Assembly (NCBI GenBank): GCA_900469345.1
Contig: UBWZ01000010.1
Span: 1 to 64,000, forward strand
Source of the DNA: Hyphomicrobiales bacterium
GTDB lineage: Bacteria; Pseudomonadota; Alphaproteobacteria; Rhizobiales; Rhizobiaceae
DNA: 64,000 nucleotides
Direction of reading: 5' to 3'
Part shown: positions 7,884 through 16,350 of the stretch, one piece after another
How the letters are laid out: every line of letters starts with the position of its first letter
How positions within the stretch are numbered: the first letter of the stretch is position 1
Notes under the pieces: model-generated
Seen by the model: only the letters and a program-made list of their open reading frames with translations
Databases searched by the model: none
What the model was told of the DNA's origin: nothing
Translations under genes and position numbers: made by a program

Positions 7884-10121
7884 ATGATGAGGCAGTACGA
7901 GCTCGTTGAACGGGTCCAGAAATATAAGCCCGACGCCAACGAAGCTCTTCTCAACAAGGCCTATGTCTACGCCATGCAGAAGCATGGCCAGCAGAAGCGC
8001 GCCAGCGGCGACCCCTACATTTCCCATCCGCTGGAAGTCGCCGCCATTCTCACGGACATGCATCTCGACGAGTCGACGATCGCCGTCGCCCTCCTGCATG
8101 ACACGATCGAGGACACCACCGCGACCCGGGCCGAGATCGACGAACTGTTCGGCGAGGACATCGGCCGTCTGGTCGAGGGCCTTACCAAGCTGAAGCGGCT
8201 CGATCTCGTTTCCAAGAAGGCCAAGCAGGCGGAAAACCTGCGCAAGCTGCTGCTTGCCATCTCCGACGACGTGCGGGTGCTCCTGGTCAAGCTGGCCGAC
8301 CGGCTCCACAACATGCGCACGCTCGAGCACATGAAGGCCGAGCAGAAGGCGCGCATTTCCGAAGAAACCATGGAGATCTATGCGCCGCTCGCCGGCCGCA
8401 TGGGCATGCAGGACATGCGCGACGAGCTGGAGGACCTGTCCTTCCGCTACATGAACCCGGAAGCCTACGAGACCATCACCCAGCGGCTCGCCGACCTGTC
8501 TGCCCGCAACGAGGGCCTGATCAAGAAGATCGAGGACGAGTTGCGCGAACTGCTGGTCGCCAACGGCCTGGCGGATGCCGACGTAAAGGGGCGCCAGAAG
8601 AAGCCCTATTCGATCTTCCGCAAGATGCAGTCGAAGTCGCTCTCCTTCGAGCAGCTCTCCGACCTCTACGGCTTCCGCCTGATCATCGGGGACGTTCCCT
8701 CCTGCTACAGGGCGCTCGGCATCGTCCACACGCGCTGGCGGGTCGTGCCGGGCCGGTTCAAGGACTATATCTCCAACCCCAAGCAGAACGACTACCGCTC
8801 CATCCACACCACTATCGTGGGGCCGTCGCGGCAGCGTATCGAGCTGCAGATCCGCACCCAGCTGATGCAGGAGATTGCCGAATACGGGATTGCTGCGCAC
8901 GCCCTCTACAAGGACGGACGCGGCGCCGTCAAAGGCGGCGAACTGCTGCCCAAGGAATCGAACGCCTATTCCTGGTTGCGCCACACCATCGAATCGCTGG
9001 CGGAGGGCGACAATCCCGAAGAATTTCTGGAGCATACCAAGCTCGAACTGTTCCAGGACCAGGTCTTCTGCTTCACCCCCAAGGGCAAGCTGATCGCGCT
9101 GCCGCGCGGCGCGACCCCGATCGACTTCGCCTATGCGGTCCACACCAACATCGGCGACACGACCGTCGGCGCCAAGATCAACGGCCGCATCATGCCGCTG
9201 GTGACGCGCCTCAACAACGGCGACGAGGTGGAGATCATCCGCTCCGGCGTGCAGGTTCCGCCGGCGGCCTGGGAAGAGATCGTCGTCACCGGCAAGGCGC
9301 GCTCGGCCATCCGCCGCGCCACCCGCATGGCCATCCGCAAGCAGTATTCCGGCCTCGGTCACCGGATTCTCGAGCGCACCTTCGAGCGTGCCGGCAAGGC
9401 CTTTTCCAAGGACGCGCTGAAGCCCGCGCTGCATCGGCTTGCCCACAAGGACGTGGAGGATGCCATCGCCGCGGTCGGGCGGGGCGAGATGTCCTCGCTC
9501 GACGTCCTGCGTGCGGTTTATCCCGACTACAAGGACGAGCGCATCACCGTGAAGCCGGCCGCGGACGACGGCTGGTTCAACATGCGCAGCGCCAACGGCA
9601 TGATGTTCAAGCTCCCGGAGCGATCCAAGGCCGAGCTGGATGCCGTGGCGGCCAATGGCGAGGAACCGGAATATCTTCCTATCCGCGGTCTGTCGGCCAC
9701 CACCGAGGTGGATCTCGCCCCGAGCGGCGCGGTCCCCGGCGACCGGATCGTCGGCATCGTCGAGAACGACAACAAGATCACCATCTACCCGATCCAGGCC
9801 TCGGCCCTGCAGCGCTTCGACGATCAGCCCGGACGCTGGATCGACGTGCGCTGGGATCTGGACGAGGCCAACAAGTCGCGCTTCCCGGCAACCATCGAGC
9901 TCAACACCATCAACGAGCCCGGAACGCTGGCGACCGTCGCGCAGACCATCGCCCGCCTCGAGATCAACATCCGTACCCTCACCATGGGCGGCAACCGGAC
10001 GGCGGATTTCTCCGATCTGCACATGGAGGTGGAGGTCTGGGACCTACGGCAGCTCAACCAGCTGCTGTCGCAGTTGAAGGATCTGGACTGCGTGTCCACC
10101 GTCAAGCGCCTGTATGATTAG
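7884..10121 (+). CDS. rsh: Bifunctional (p)ppGpp synthetase/hydrolase
   Basis: The single rhizobial RelA/SpoT homologue, 745 residues. It makes (p)ppGpp from GTP/GDP and ATP and also degrades it, controlling the stringent response. The domains are complete: an HD hydrolase (about 25-180) with ISHPLEVA, the LLHDTIEDT HD pair (about 72-73) and LADRLHNMRTL; the synthetase (about 240-355) with YGFRLI, KDYISNPKQNDYRSIH and ELQIRT; TGS (about 395-455); and a C-terminal ACT domain (about 665-743). The ATG at 7884 is immediately followed by a second ATG at 7887. The AAGGA at 7879-7883 abuts the first, so the second is equally likely. Both catalytic centres look intact. Confidence 0.96.
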   Translation: MMRQYELVERVQKYKPDANEALLNKAYVYAMQKHGQQKRASGDPYISHPLEVAAILTDMHLDESTIAVALLHDTIEDTTATRAEIDELFGEDIGRLVEGLTKLKRLDLVSKKAKQAENLRKLLLAISDDVRVLLVKLADRLHNMRTLEHMKAEQKARISEETMEIYAPLAGRMGMQDMRDELEDLSFRYMNPEAYETITQRLADLSARNEGLIKKIEDELRELLVANGLADADVKGRQKKPYSIFRKMQSKSLSFEQLSDLYGFRLIIGDVPSCYRALGIVHTRWRVVPGRFKDYISNPKQNDYRSIHTTIVGPSRQRIELQIRTQLMQEIAEYGIAAHALYKDGRGAVKGGELLPKESNAYSWLRHTIESLAEGDNPEEFLEHTKLELFQDQVFCFTPKGKLIALPRGATPIDFAYAVHTNIGDTTVGAKINGRIMPLVTRLNNGDEVEIIRSGVQVPPAAWEEIVVTGKARSAIRRATRMAIRKQYSGLGHRILERTFERAGKAFSKDALKPALHRLAHKDVEDAIAAVGRGEMSSLDVLRAVYPDYKDERITVKPAADDGWFNMRSANGMMFKLPERSKAELDAVAANGEEPEYLPIRGLSATTEVDLAPSGAVPGDRIVGIVENDNKITIYPIQASALQRFDDQPGRWIDVRWDLDEANKSRFPATIELNTINEPGTLATVAQTIARLEINIRTLTMGGNRTADFSDLHMEVEVWDLRQLNQLLSQLKDLDCVSTVKRLYD

Positions 10122-10222
10122 CGTGATGCCTATTTGTGCAGCGCTGCGTTAACGCGCCATGCGCTTGGCGCAGGGCTGGCCAGCAGTTGTGGCGTTGGTA
10201 AAGGCAAGTCTTCGAACGTATA

Positions 10223-10239
10223 TTGTTGCAGTGCAATAA
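10223..10239. promoter_or_regulatory. Inverted repeat upstream of the DUF3563-like gene
   Basis: TTGTTGCA-G-TGCAATAA is a near-perfect palindrome (one mismatch) 19 bases before the ATG at 10258. It contains the 9-mer TGCAGTGCA, whose complement TGCACTGCA is the core of another palindrome at 60735-60747. A transcription-factor operator is possible, but no regulator is assigned. Confidence 0.35.
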
Positions 10240-10257
10240 CGAACGAAAGACAAAATC

Positions 10258-10413
10258 ATGTTGACCTCAGTCCGCAAGCTTGCCCGCGCCTTCCGCGTCC
10301 CGACCCTTCAGGATCGCGAAATGGCCTATCTCAGCGAAGCCAACGACCGCATCGATCTCGAATACCGCATGCGCCAGGTAGACCGCGGCATGTTCCGCAA
10401 GTCCGGCCTCTGA
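10258..10413 (+). CDS. Small DUF3563-like protein, 51 residues
   Basis: This short gene encodes a 51-residue protein. Its second half carries DREMAYLSEANDRIDLEYR followed by RQVDRGMFRKSGL, matching the DUF3563 pattern (acidic helix with AYL, then DLE-R and a basic end) seen in very small proteobacterial proteins. There is no signal peptide or membrane segment. It lies alone between rsh and the DUF2062 gene, with a palindrome upstream and a GC-rich hairpin downstream. The DUF3563 family has no established molecular role. I am fairly sure it is translated because of the clear family motif. Confidence 0.75.
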   Translation: MLTSVRKLARAFRVPTLQDREMAYLSEANDRIDLEYRMRQVDRGMFRKSGL

Positions 10414-10423
10414 TCTTTCGGCA

Positions 10424-10444
10424 GGGCTCGCCGCGTGCGAGCCC
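10424..10444 (+). terminator. Hairpin after the DUF3563-like gene
   Basis: A perfect 8-bp stem (GGGCTCGC / GCGAGCCC) with a 5-nt loop begins 11 bases after the stop codon. There is no T tract, so termination strength is uncertain. Confidence 0.4.
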
Positions 10445-10481
10445 GCCGCCGTGCCCTGGCAGCGCCCGCGCGTTGTCGGCC

Positions 10482-10547
10482 AGGCATGATGTCTTCGCTC
10501 AGGCATGATGTCTTCGCTAAGGCATGATGTTTCCGCTCAGGCATGAT
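10482..10547. repeat. 19-bp tandem repeat, three copies plus a partial fourth
   Basis: The unit AGGCATGATGTCTTCGCTC occurs at 10482-10500, 10501-10519 (one difference) and 10520-10538 (two differences), followed by a 9-base partial copy at 10539. It is intergenic, about 140 bases before the DUF2062 gene. No coding sense is apparent in either strand, so it may be a variable-number repeat or a multi-site binding region. Confidence 0.85.
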
Positions 10548-10689
10548 ATGGTGATGGGCCCCGGCTTGGCCTAGATTTGCCATCATCTTAGGCTTTCGCT
10601 AAAAGCCGAAGAAAGAAATTGCCGCTGCTTCCGCGCCGCTGCCCTGCCGGGCAAATGGTCGGGGCCGAGGCGGGAAAAAGTCAAGCCAT

Positions 10690-11268
10690 ATGCCGTTTCG
10701 CCGCCGTACTCCGATGCGCTTCGTCCAGAAGCTGCGCCACGCGCTCATCCCTCCGAAGGGAATCCGCCGCAGGCTGGATTATTTCCGCCTGCGCGTCATG
10801 CGCATCGGCGGTTCGCCCCATGCGGTCGCTGCCGGTCTCGCCATTGGCGTCGTCAGCGCCTGGACACCCTTTCTCGGCCTCCACATCGCCTTCGCCATTC
10901 CGCTCGCCTATCTTCTCGGCGGCAGCATGGTCGCCGCAGCGCTCGGCACCACATTTGCCAATCCCATCACCTGTCCGATCATCTGGCCGCTCACCTGGAA
11001 GATCGGTGAGGTAATGATGGGCCAGTCCGCCGCCGGCCACGATCATCTCGATCTCGGGGCGCTGTTTGCCCATCTCGACGTCTCGCAGCTCTGGCGCCCG
11101 GTTCTCGAGCCCATGCTGATCGGCTCGCTGCCGCCGGGTGTCGCCTGCGGCGTCGTCATCTACGCCGTCACCTATTTCGGCATCCGCAGCTTCCGCAATC
11201 GACGCCTTCACCGCTTGACGGCGCGTGCCGTGTCGCCCAAGGACACGGCCAACGGCGTTCGTGCTTAG
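10690..11268 (+). CDS. DUF2062 domain membrane protein
   Basis: A 192-residue protein with a basic N-terminus and a DUF2062 domain: SPHAVAAGLAIGVVSAWTPF, then two hydrophobic segments around GLHIAFAIPLAYLLGGSMVAAALGT and a third near 155-172. The NP-T-CPIIWPLTW motif is typical. DUF2062 proteins are small inner-membrane proteins of unknown biochemical function. It begins the cluster DUF2062-acpS-lepB-rnc-era, a conserved rhizobial order, with 9 bases to acpS. Cotranscription with the lipid and processing genes is likely, but no role is implied. Confidence 0.88.
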   Translation: MPFRRRTPMRFVQKLRHALIPPKGIRRRLDYFRLRVMRIGGSPHAVAAGLAIGVVSAWTPFLGLHIAFAIPLAYLLGGSMVAAALGTTFANPITCPIIWPLTWKIGEVMMGQSAAGHDHLDLGALFAHLDVSQLWRPVLEPMLIGSLPPGVACGVVIYAVTYFGIRSFRNRRLHRLTARAVSPKDTANGVRA

Positions 11269-11277
11269 GAAGACCCT

Positions 11278-11682
11278 ATGATCATCGGAATGGGCAGCGA
11301 TCTCATCGACATACGGCGTGTCGAAAAATCGATCGAACGGTTCGGCGAGCGCTTCACGCACCGCTGCTTTACTGAAATCGAGCGCGCCAAGTCTGAGCGC
11401 CGCAAAAACCGCGCCGAATCCTACGCCAAGCGGTTTGCCGCCAAGGAGGCCTGCTCCAAGGCGCTCGGCACGGGCCTCGCCAACGGCGTGTTCTGGAAGG
11501 ACATGGGCGTCGTCAACCAGCCGGGCGGCAAGCCTACCATGGTCTTGACCGGCGGCGCCGCCGAGCGTCTGGCCGAACTGATCCCGCCGGGCCACGTGCC
11601 CGTCATCCATGTCACCATCACCGATGAATACCCCTATGCGCAGGCCTTCGTCATTATCGAGGCGACGCCCGCAGAGACGTGA
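11278..11682 (+). CDS. acpS: Holo-[acyl-carrier-protein] synthase
   Basis: AcpS transfers the 4-phosphopantetheine group of CoA onto the serine of acyl carrier protein, activating it for fatty acid synthesis. The 134-residue product has the family motifs [10 protein letters not shown] (metal-binding Asp8) and [15 protein letters not shown] (catalytic Glu/Lys), at the spacing usual for the trimeric AcpS type. Length matches the family. It lies 9 bases after the DUF2062 gene and 87 before lepB. Confidence 0.97.
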   Translation: MIIGMGSDLIDIRRVEKSIERFGERFTHRCFTEIERAKSERRKNRAESYAKRFAAKEACSKALGTGLANGVFWKDMGVVNQPGGKPTMVLTGGAAERLAELIPPGHVPVIHVTITDEYPYAQAFVIIEATPAET

Positions 11683-11769
11683 AGAATCGGGTCCCGAACA
11701 GCCATTGCCGCGGCATTGCGAAGGGTTTAGAGAAACCGCATTCCGCCGGAAAACAGAAAGACGTCCATC

Positions 11770-12519
11770 GTGTCCGAAAAAGCCGAGACGAAGCAGCAGA
11801 ACGCCCTTTGGGAAAACATCAAGGTCATCATTCAGGCACTGCTGCTTGCGATGGTCATCCGAACGGTCCTGTTCCAGCCCTTTACCATCCCGTCCGGCTC
11901 GATGATGCCGACACTTCTGGTGGGTGACTATATCTTCGTCAACAAGTTCGCCTACGGCTACTCGAAGTACTCGCTGCCGTTTTCGCCAAACCTGTTTTCC
12001 GGCCGCATCCTCGAGTTCAACGAACCGAAGCGCGGCGACGTTATTGTCTTCCGCCTGCCGCAGCAGCCCGAGATCGATTACATCAAGCGTCTGATCGGCC
12101 TTCCGGGTGACCGCGTCCAGGTGACGAACGGCATTCTGCTCGTCAACGGCCAGCCGGTGCCCAAGCAGGCCGACGGCGCCTTCACCTCCGATTACCGCCT
12201 GGATCCCGGCGCCAACGTTCCGGTCTTCCGCGAAACGCTCGACAACGGCGTCACCTATGACACGCTCGACCAGTCGCCCGTCTCGCGCGGCGACAACACG
12301 GTCGAATTCCTGGTGCCGCCCGGCCATTATTTCTTTATGGGCGACAACCGCGACAACTCGCTCGACAGCCGCTTCGACGTCGGCTTCGTACCGGCCGAGA
12401 ACCTCGTCGGCCGCGCCAGCGTCATCTTTTTCTCGCTCGGCAACGACACCTCGTTCCGCGAGTTCTGGAAATGGCCCGCCAACATGCGCTGGGACCGCCT
12501 GTTCAAGGGCGTTCAATGA
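11770..12519 (+). CDS. lepB: Signal peptidase I
   Basis: Leader peptidase cleaves signal peptides of exported preproteins at the outer face of the inner membrane. The 249-residue protein uses a GTG start. It has one N-terminal membrane segment (about 17-36), the catalytic Ser44 in PSGSMMPTL and the general-base Lys106 in YIKRLIGLPGDRV. The conserved GDNRDNSLDSR box comes near residue 200. Its stop overlaps the rnc start as ATGA (12516-12519), so translation is coupled. The lepB-rnc-era order is conserved across proteobacteria. Confidence 0.97.
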   Translation: MSEKAETKQQNALWENIKVIIQALLLAMVIRTVLFQPFTIPSGSMMPTLLVGDYIFVNKFAYGYSKYSLPFSPNLFSGRILEFNEPKRGDVIVFRLPQQPEIDYIKRLIGLPGDRVQVTNGILLVNGQPVPKQADGAFTSDYRLDPGANVPVFRETLDNGVTYDTLDQSPVSRGDNTVEFLVPPGHYFFMGDNRDNSLDSRFDVGFVPAENLVGRASVIFFSLGNDTSFREFWKWPANMRWDRLFKGVQ

Positions 12520-13235
12520 ACAGGGCGCGACCGCTTTCGGAGGAGGAGAAGGGCGAGCTCGAACAAGTGCTCGGCCACGCCTTCTCTGACAAGCAGTGGC
12601 TCGACCGGGCGCTGACCCATGCGAGCACCGGCCTTGCCAAGGGTGCGAACTACGAGCGTCTGGAATTTCTGGGAGACCGCGTGCTGGGCCTGTGCGTGGC
12701 CGAACTCCTGTTCAAGACCTTCCGTTCGGCGCCGGAAGGCGAACTGTCGGTCCGGCTGAACCAGCTGGTCAGCGCCGAAAGCTGCGCCGAGATCGCCGAC
12801 GAGATGACGCTGCACCGCTTCATCCGCACCGGTGCCGACGTCAAGAAGCTGACCGGCAAGCGGATGATGAATGTCCGTGCCGACGTGGTCGAGAGCCTGA
12901 TTGCGGCAATCTATCTCGACGGCGGGCTGGAAGCGGCCCGCGGCTTTATCCTGCGCTATTGGGAACCTCGGGCCGCCCGTGCCGATGCGGCGCGGCGCGA
13001 CGCCAAGACCGAGCTGCAGGAATGGGCCCATGCCAGGTTCGGCGCGACGCCGGCCTATCGGGTCGACGACCGCGACGGACCGGATCATGATCCGCGCTTC
13101 ACCGTCACCGTGGAAGTGCCCGGTGTCCGGCCGGAAACGGGCGTTGACCGCTCCAAGCGCGCCGCCGAGCAGGTGGCCGCCAGCAAGATGCTGGAGCGCG
13201 AAGGCATCTGGCCGAAGCCCGAAGCCGAAAACTGA
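12516..13235 (+). CDS. rnc: Ribonuclease III
   Basis: RNase III cuts double-stranded RNA in rRNA precursors and mRNAs. The ATG at 12516 overlaps the lepB stop by four bases and gives a 239-residue protein. The catalytic domain shows the signature ERLEFLGDRVLGL and the second acidic motif ADVVESLIAAIYLDGG. The double-stranded RNA binding domain (about 165-232) ends with RAAEQVAASKML. All metal-binding acidic residues appear present. The frame is open upstream inside lepB, but no ribosome site favours that. Confidence 0.97.
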   Translation: MNRARPLSEEEKGELEQVLGHAFSDKQWLDRALTHASTGLAKGANYERLEFLGDRVLGLCVAELLFKTFRSAPEGELSVRLNQLVSAESCAEIADEMTLHRFIRTGADVKKLTGKRMMNVRADVVESLIAAIYLDGGLEAARGFILRYWEPRAARADAARRDAKTELQEWAHARFGATPAYRVDDRDGPDHDPRFTVTVEVPGVRPETGVDRSKRAAEQVAASKMLEREGIWPKPEAEN

Positions 13236-13327
13236 GAAAATTTCGCCGGACGTGCTATGGTCCGGAGCAACACCGAGGCTGGCGGTCCCACGCGGGACGG
13301 CGGCCCGCAAGCGGATTGATGGGACCT

Positions 13328-14278
13328 ATGACCGAGAACGACGAAAACATGATCGAGGAAGGGCAGGCCGAGCAGCAGCAGGGGCCGACCCATTCGGGCT
13401 TCGTCGCCCTGATCGGCGCCACCAATGCCGGCAAGTCCACACTGGTCAACCGCCTCGTCGGCGCCAAGGTCTCGATCGTCAGCCACAAGGTCCAGACGAC
13501 CCGCGCCATAGTCCGCGGCATCGCCATCCACGACCGGGCCCAGATCGTCTTCATGGATACGCCCGGCATCTTCAAGCCGCGCCGCCGGCTTGATCGCGCC
13601 ATGGTCACGACTGCCTGGGGCGGCGCCAAGGACGCGGACCTGATCGCGCTGCTGATCGACAGCGAACGCGGCATCCGCGGCGACGCGGACGCGATCCTGG
13701 AGGGCCTGAAGGAGGTCTACCAGCCGAAGATCCTGCTTCTCAACAAGATCGACCAGGTAAAGCGCGAGGACCTTCTGGCGCTGTCGGCATCGGCTAATGA
13801 GAAGGTCGAGTTCGAACGCACCTTCATGATTTCGGCCACCACCGGCTCCGGCTGCGACGACCTGATGGATTATTTCGCCACACGGCTACCCGAAGGTCCC
13901 TGGTATTATCCCGAGGATCAGATCTCCGATCTTCCGATGCGCCAGCTGGCGGCCGAGATCACCCGCGAAAAGCTCTTCCTGCGGCTTCATCAGGAGCTTC
14001 CCTACGCTTCCCACGTGGAGACCGAAAAATGGGAAGAGCGCAAGGACGGCTCGGTGCGCATCGAGCAGGTCATCTATGTCGAACGCGACAGCCAGAAGAA
14101 GATCACGCTCGGCAAGAACGGCGAAGCCATCAAGGCGATCTCCACCGCGTCCCGCAAGGAATTGTCGGAGATCCTCGAACAGCAGGTCCACCTCTTCCTG
14201 TTCGTCAAGGTCCGCGAGAACTGGGGCGATGATCCCGAGCGCTTCCGCGAAATGGGCCTCGAGTTTCCCAAAGGCTGA
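13328..14278 (+). CDS. era: GTPase Era
   Basis: Era is an essential GTPase that helps 16S rRNA maturation and 30S assembly. The 316-residue product has G1 GATNAGKST, G3 DTPG, G4 NKID and G5 SATTG motifs, the switch region KVQTTRAIVRG, and a C-terminal KH domain (about 225-305) with GKNGEAIKAIS. In-frame starts TTG (13316) and ATG (13319) lie just upstream; the ATG at 13328 after GGGA is chosen, with low certainty. It is 92 bases after rnc, in the conserved lepB-rnc-era block. Confidence 0.96.
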   Translation: MTENDENMIEEGQAEQQQGPTHSGFVALIGATNAGKSTLVNRLVGAKVSIVSHKVQTTRAIVRGIAIHDRAQIVFMDTPGIFKPRRRLDRAMVTTAWGGAKDADLIALLIDSERGIRGDADAILEGLKEVYQPKILLLNKIDQVKREDLLALSASANEKVEFERTFMISATTGSGCDDLMDYFATRLPEGPWYYPEDQISDLPMRQLAAEITREKLFLRLHQELPYASHVETEKWEERKDGSVRIEQVIYVERDSQKKITLGKNGEAIKAISTASRKELSEILEQQVHLFLFVKVRENWGDDPERFREMGLEFPKG

Positions 14279-14370
14279 GCCAGCGCCTTTTCATATTCTA
14301 TCGCCTCGTCACATTCCATGACCTGGAAGGGCGTGCCGGCACAACCGGCATACCGGACTTTCGTCGTAAT

Positions 14371-14395
14371 GGAACTTCCTTGTTCTTCGCGTCTT
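14371..14395 (+). promoter_or_regulatory. Possible EcfG-type promoter before the PAS gene
   Basis: GGAAC at 14371-14375, a 16-base spacer and TCTT at 14392-14395 match the general-stress consensus except for two bases of the -10 half. It is about 50 bases before the ATG at 14446. The weaker match leaves it uncertain. Confidence 0.3.
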
Positions 14396-14445
14396 AGTCG
14401 TTACGTTCAAAACGTTGAGTCGCGTTGCGACCTAGGGAGCGATTT

Positions 14446-14955
14446 ATGGCCGGAACGGATGCTGGGGAACTTGACTATGGGTCCTACCCCGCAGGCACGA
14501 TCGGGTTTTACAGCTGGAACGTTCCCGAGAACCGGGCGCACGGCGACGATGTCATCGCCTACATCTTCGACACGACACCGGCTGCCCTGGCGGCCGGTGA
14601 GCCGATCGAGACCCTGATCGGACGGGTCGACGAGGCCGACCGCCGTCGGGTCGCAAAGGCCATCCACACGGCGATCGTCACCGGTGAGCGCTACGAGGCG
14701 CAATACACGATCAGACATGCGAACGGGCGGGTGCTGCGGATTTCTGCCAATGGCTGCTGCCTGCGCGACAGCCACGGCACGCCGTCGATCTACACGGGCA
14801 CCGCGACGATCATGACGGGGGAGGTGGGCGCGACGGCCGAGGACCCGCTTGAGGTCCACTGTCGCGCGGCCCTGGGGCTCGCAACGAAACGCCGCCAATC
14901 TCTGGCGGCGCGGTATCTCTCGTCTGCTCTCAATGTGCTCGGCGTGCAAGCATAG
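14446..14955 (+). CDS. Single PAS-domain protein
   Basis: A 169-residue cytoplasmic protein consisting essentially of one PAS fold (about 20-130). The PAC-like end is YEAQYTIRHANGRVLRISA, then YTGTATIMTG. No kinase, cyclase or DNA-binding domain follows, so it would act by protein interaction or as a small sensor. Cofactor cannot be read from the sequence. The ATG at 14446 is chosen because AGGGAG precedes it by about 9 bases. It lies 167 bases after era and converges on a secreted-protein gene across a hairpin. Confidence 0.8.
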   Translation: MAGTDAGELDYGSYPAGTIGFYSWNVPENRAHGDDVIAYIFDTTPAALAAGEPIETLIGRVDEADRRRVAKAIHTAIVTGERYEAQYTIRHANGRVLRISANGCCLRDSHGTPSIYTGTATIMTGEVGATAEDPLEVHCRAALGLATKRRQSLAARYLSSALNVLGVQA

Positions 14956-14960
14956 GCCCG

Positions 14961-14984
14961 AAGGCCGGCCGCATCTGCGGCCTT
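14961..14984. terminator. Bidirectional terminator-like hairpin between convergent genes
   Basis: GGCCGC-ATCT-GCGGCC forms a perfect 6-bp stem (14967-14982), with an alternative AAGGCCG/CGGCCTT pairing. It sits between the PAS gene stop and the stop of the convergent 14983-15375 gene, overlapping its last bases. Confidence 0.5.
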
Positions 14985-15375
14985 ACTTCTGGCGATCCAT
15001 CAGCGCCTTGATTTCCTGGTAACGGCGACGGTTCACCTCGTCCTGTTCGCCAGGGCCATAGCAGGTGTCGGAGATGCAGAAGCGACGCAGCGCGAGCGGT
15101 GTCGTCCCCTTGTCGAATTCGCAGGAGATCTCGCTGTTGAAGTCCGTCGGCTTGGCATCCTCGCGGGTCGAATAGGTGAGGCGGGCGCCGGGCGGGTCAA
15201 GCTCCGGGAAGGACTGCACGACGCCGGTCTTGATGGTCGGCATCAGCAAGAAATTCTTGGCGACATTGATGCAAGCCTGTTCCAGCTGCGGCGATTGCGC
15301 AGCGGCCGGCGTTGCGGCGAAAAGGGCGCCCGGCGTGGCGGCCAGGAGGGCGGCGGCGATAAATGCGTGTTTCAT
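14983..15375 (-). CDS. Small secreted/periplasmic hypothetical protein
   Basis: The preferred ATG at 15375 follows GGGAAG and gives a 130-residue protein with a signal peptide (MKHAFIAAALLAATPGALFA, cut near AAA-Q). An open frame continues 17 codons upstream, but that extension lacks signal character. The mature part has four cysteines (in EQACINV, ISCEF and RRFCISDTCYG), suggesting two disulphides in the periplasm. It ends in a charged helix. I do not recognise the family. It is convergent with the PAS gene and divergent from recO. Confidence 0.75.
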   Translation of the reverse strand: MKHAFIAAALLAATPGALFAATPAAAQSPQLEQACINVAKNFLLMPTIKTGVVQSFPELDPPGARLTYSTREDAKPTDFNSEISCEFDKGTTPLALRRFCISDTCYGPGEQDEVNRRRYQEIKALMDRQK

Positions 15376-15552
15376 GGAACTTCCCCAACGGCGTGATTTC
15401 GCGGGGTGAATTGCAATGAGGCACAATTTGTTCCAGCCGTGCCGACAGATACTCGTCTTTTGTTGCAGATTAGCGCGAAGGCAAAAACCGATTCAGTTTG
15501 AAGCGCTTATCGGATAGGGTTGAATCAGCCCGGAAGGAACCTCATCCAACAG

Positions 15553-16308
15553 ATGCAGTGGCAGGACGAAGCGGTCATTATCGGCGTCAAACGGCATGGC
15601 GAGACAAGCGTCATCGCCGAGTTGATGACGCGCCAGCGCGGTCGACATCTCGGCATCGTGCGCTCGGGGCGTTCGCGCTCGATGCAGCCGGTGCTCCAGC
15701 CGGGCAACCGGGTGGAAGTGGTCTGGCGGGCGCGCCTCGACGAGCATCTGGGCGAGTTCAAGATGGAACCGGTGCGGCTGCGCGCCGCCCGGCTGATGGA
15801 AACGGCGACCGCCGTCTACGGCGTCCAGGCCATGGGCGCGTTGCTGCGGCTGCTGCCCGAGCGCGATCCCCATCCGCACCTATTCGAGGCGCTCGACATC
15901 ATTCTCGACAGCCTTGACGATCCTTCGGAAGCCGGCGAGCTCTTCGTCCGCTTCGAGCTTGCCGTCCTCAACGATCTGGGCTTCGGGCTGGATCTGGCGG
16001 AATGTGCCGCGACCGGCGTACGCGACGACCTCGTCTATGTTTCGCCAAAGAGCGGTCGCGCCGTCAGCCGGATCGCCGGCGAGCCTTATGCGGACCGCAT
16101 GCTGGCGCTGCCGCCGTTCCTGCGGGAGCACAGCGCGCTTGCGGCCGACCGCCGAACCATGGCGGAAGCCTTCCGCCTTACCGGCTTCTTCCTTCACCGG
16201 CATGTCTATGAACCACGTGGCCTGACCGAGGGCGCGGCGCGCGAGGGTTTCGTCCAAGCGGCCCTCAAGGCGCTCGGCGAGGCGGACCCGCAGCGCGAGG
16301 CAGGCTGA
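15553..16308 (+). CDS. recO: DNA repair protein RecO
   Basis: RecO works with RecR and RecF to load RecA on gaps and to anneal strands. The ATG at 15553 gives [17 protein letters not shown], the conserved N-terminus, and a 251-residue protein. The N-terminal OB-fold (1-80) carries [21 protein letters not shown]. The C-terminal part has the helical RecO domain with [18 protein letters not shown], followed by AATG where a zinc-binding family usually has CxxC. An AAGGA site is 14 bases upstream, slightly far, and a TTG at 15520 is an alternative. It follows era in the usual order, separated by two small genes. Confidence 0.95.
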   Translation: MQWQDEAVIIGVKRHGETSVIAELMTRQRGRHLGIVRSGRSRSMQPVLQPGNRVEVVWRARLDEHLGEFKMEPVRLRAARLMETATAVYGVQAMGALLRLLPERDPHPHLFEALDIILDSLDDPSEAGELFVRFELAVLNDLGFGLDLAECAATGVRDDLVYVSPKSGRAVSRIAGEPYADRMLALPPFLREHSALAADRRTMAEAFRLTGFFLHRHVYEPRGLTEGAAREGFVQAALKALGEADPQREAG

Positions 16309-16350
16309 GCCGAAGGCGGCAGGCTCGGGCCCAGGGATCTGCAACTGTGC

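Noticed and set aside
7848..10022. Very long open frame on the minus strand over rsh (724 codons)
   Set aside because: It is the antisense shadow of rsh in GC-rich DNA: no family motifs, Arg/Asp/Gly/His-rich composition, and rsh on the plus strand has complete catalytic domains.
15409..15434. EcfG-like box GGAAC-N17-AATT before the 14983-15375 gene
   Set aside because: The -10 half matches in only two of four bases; too weak to list as a promoter.
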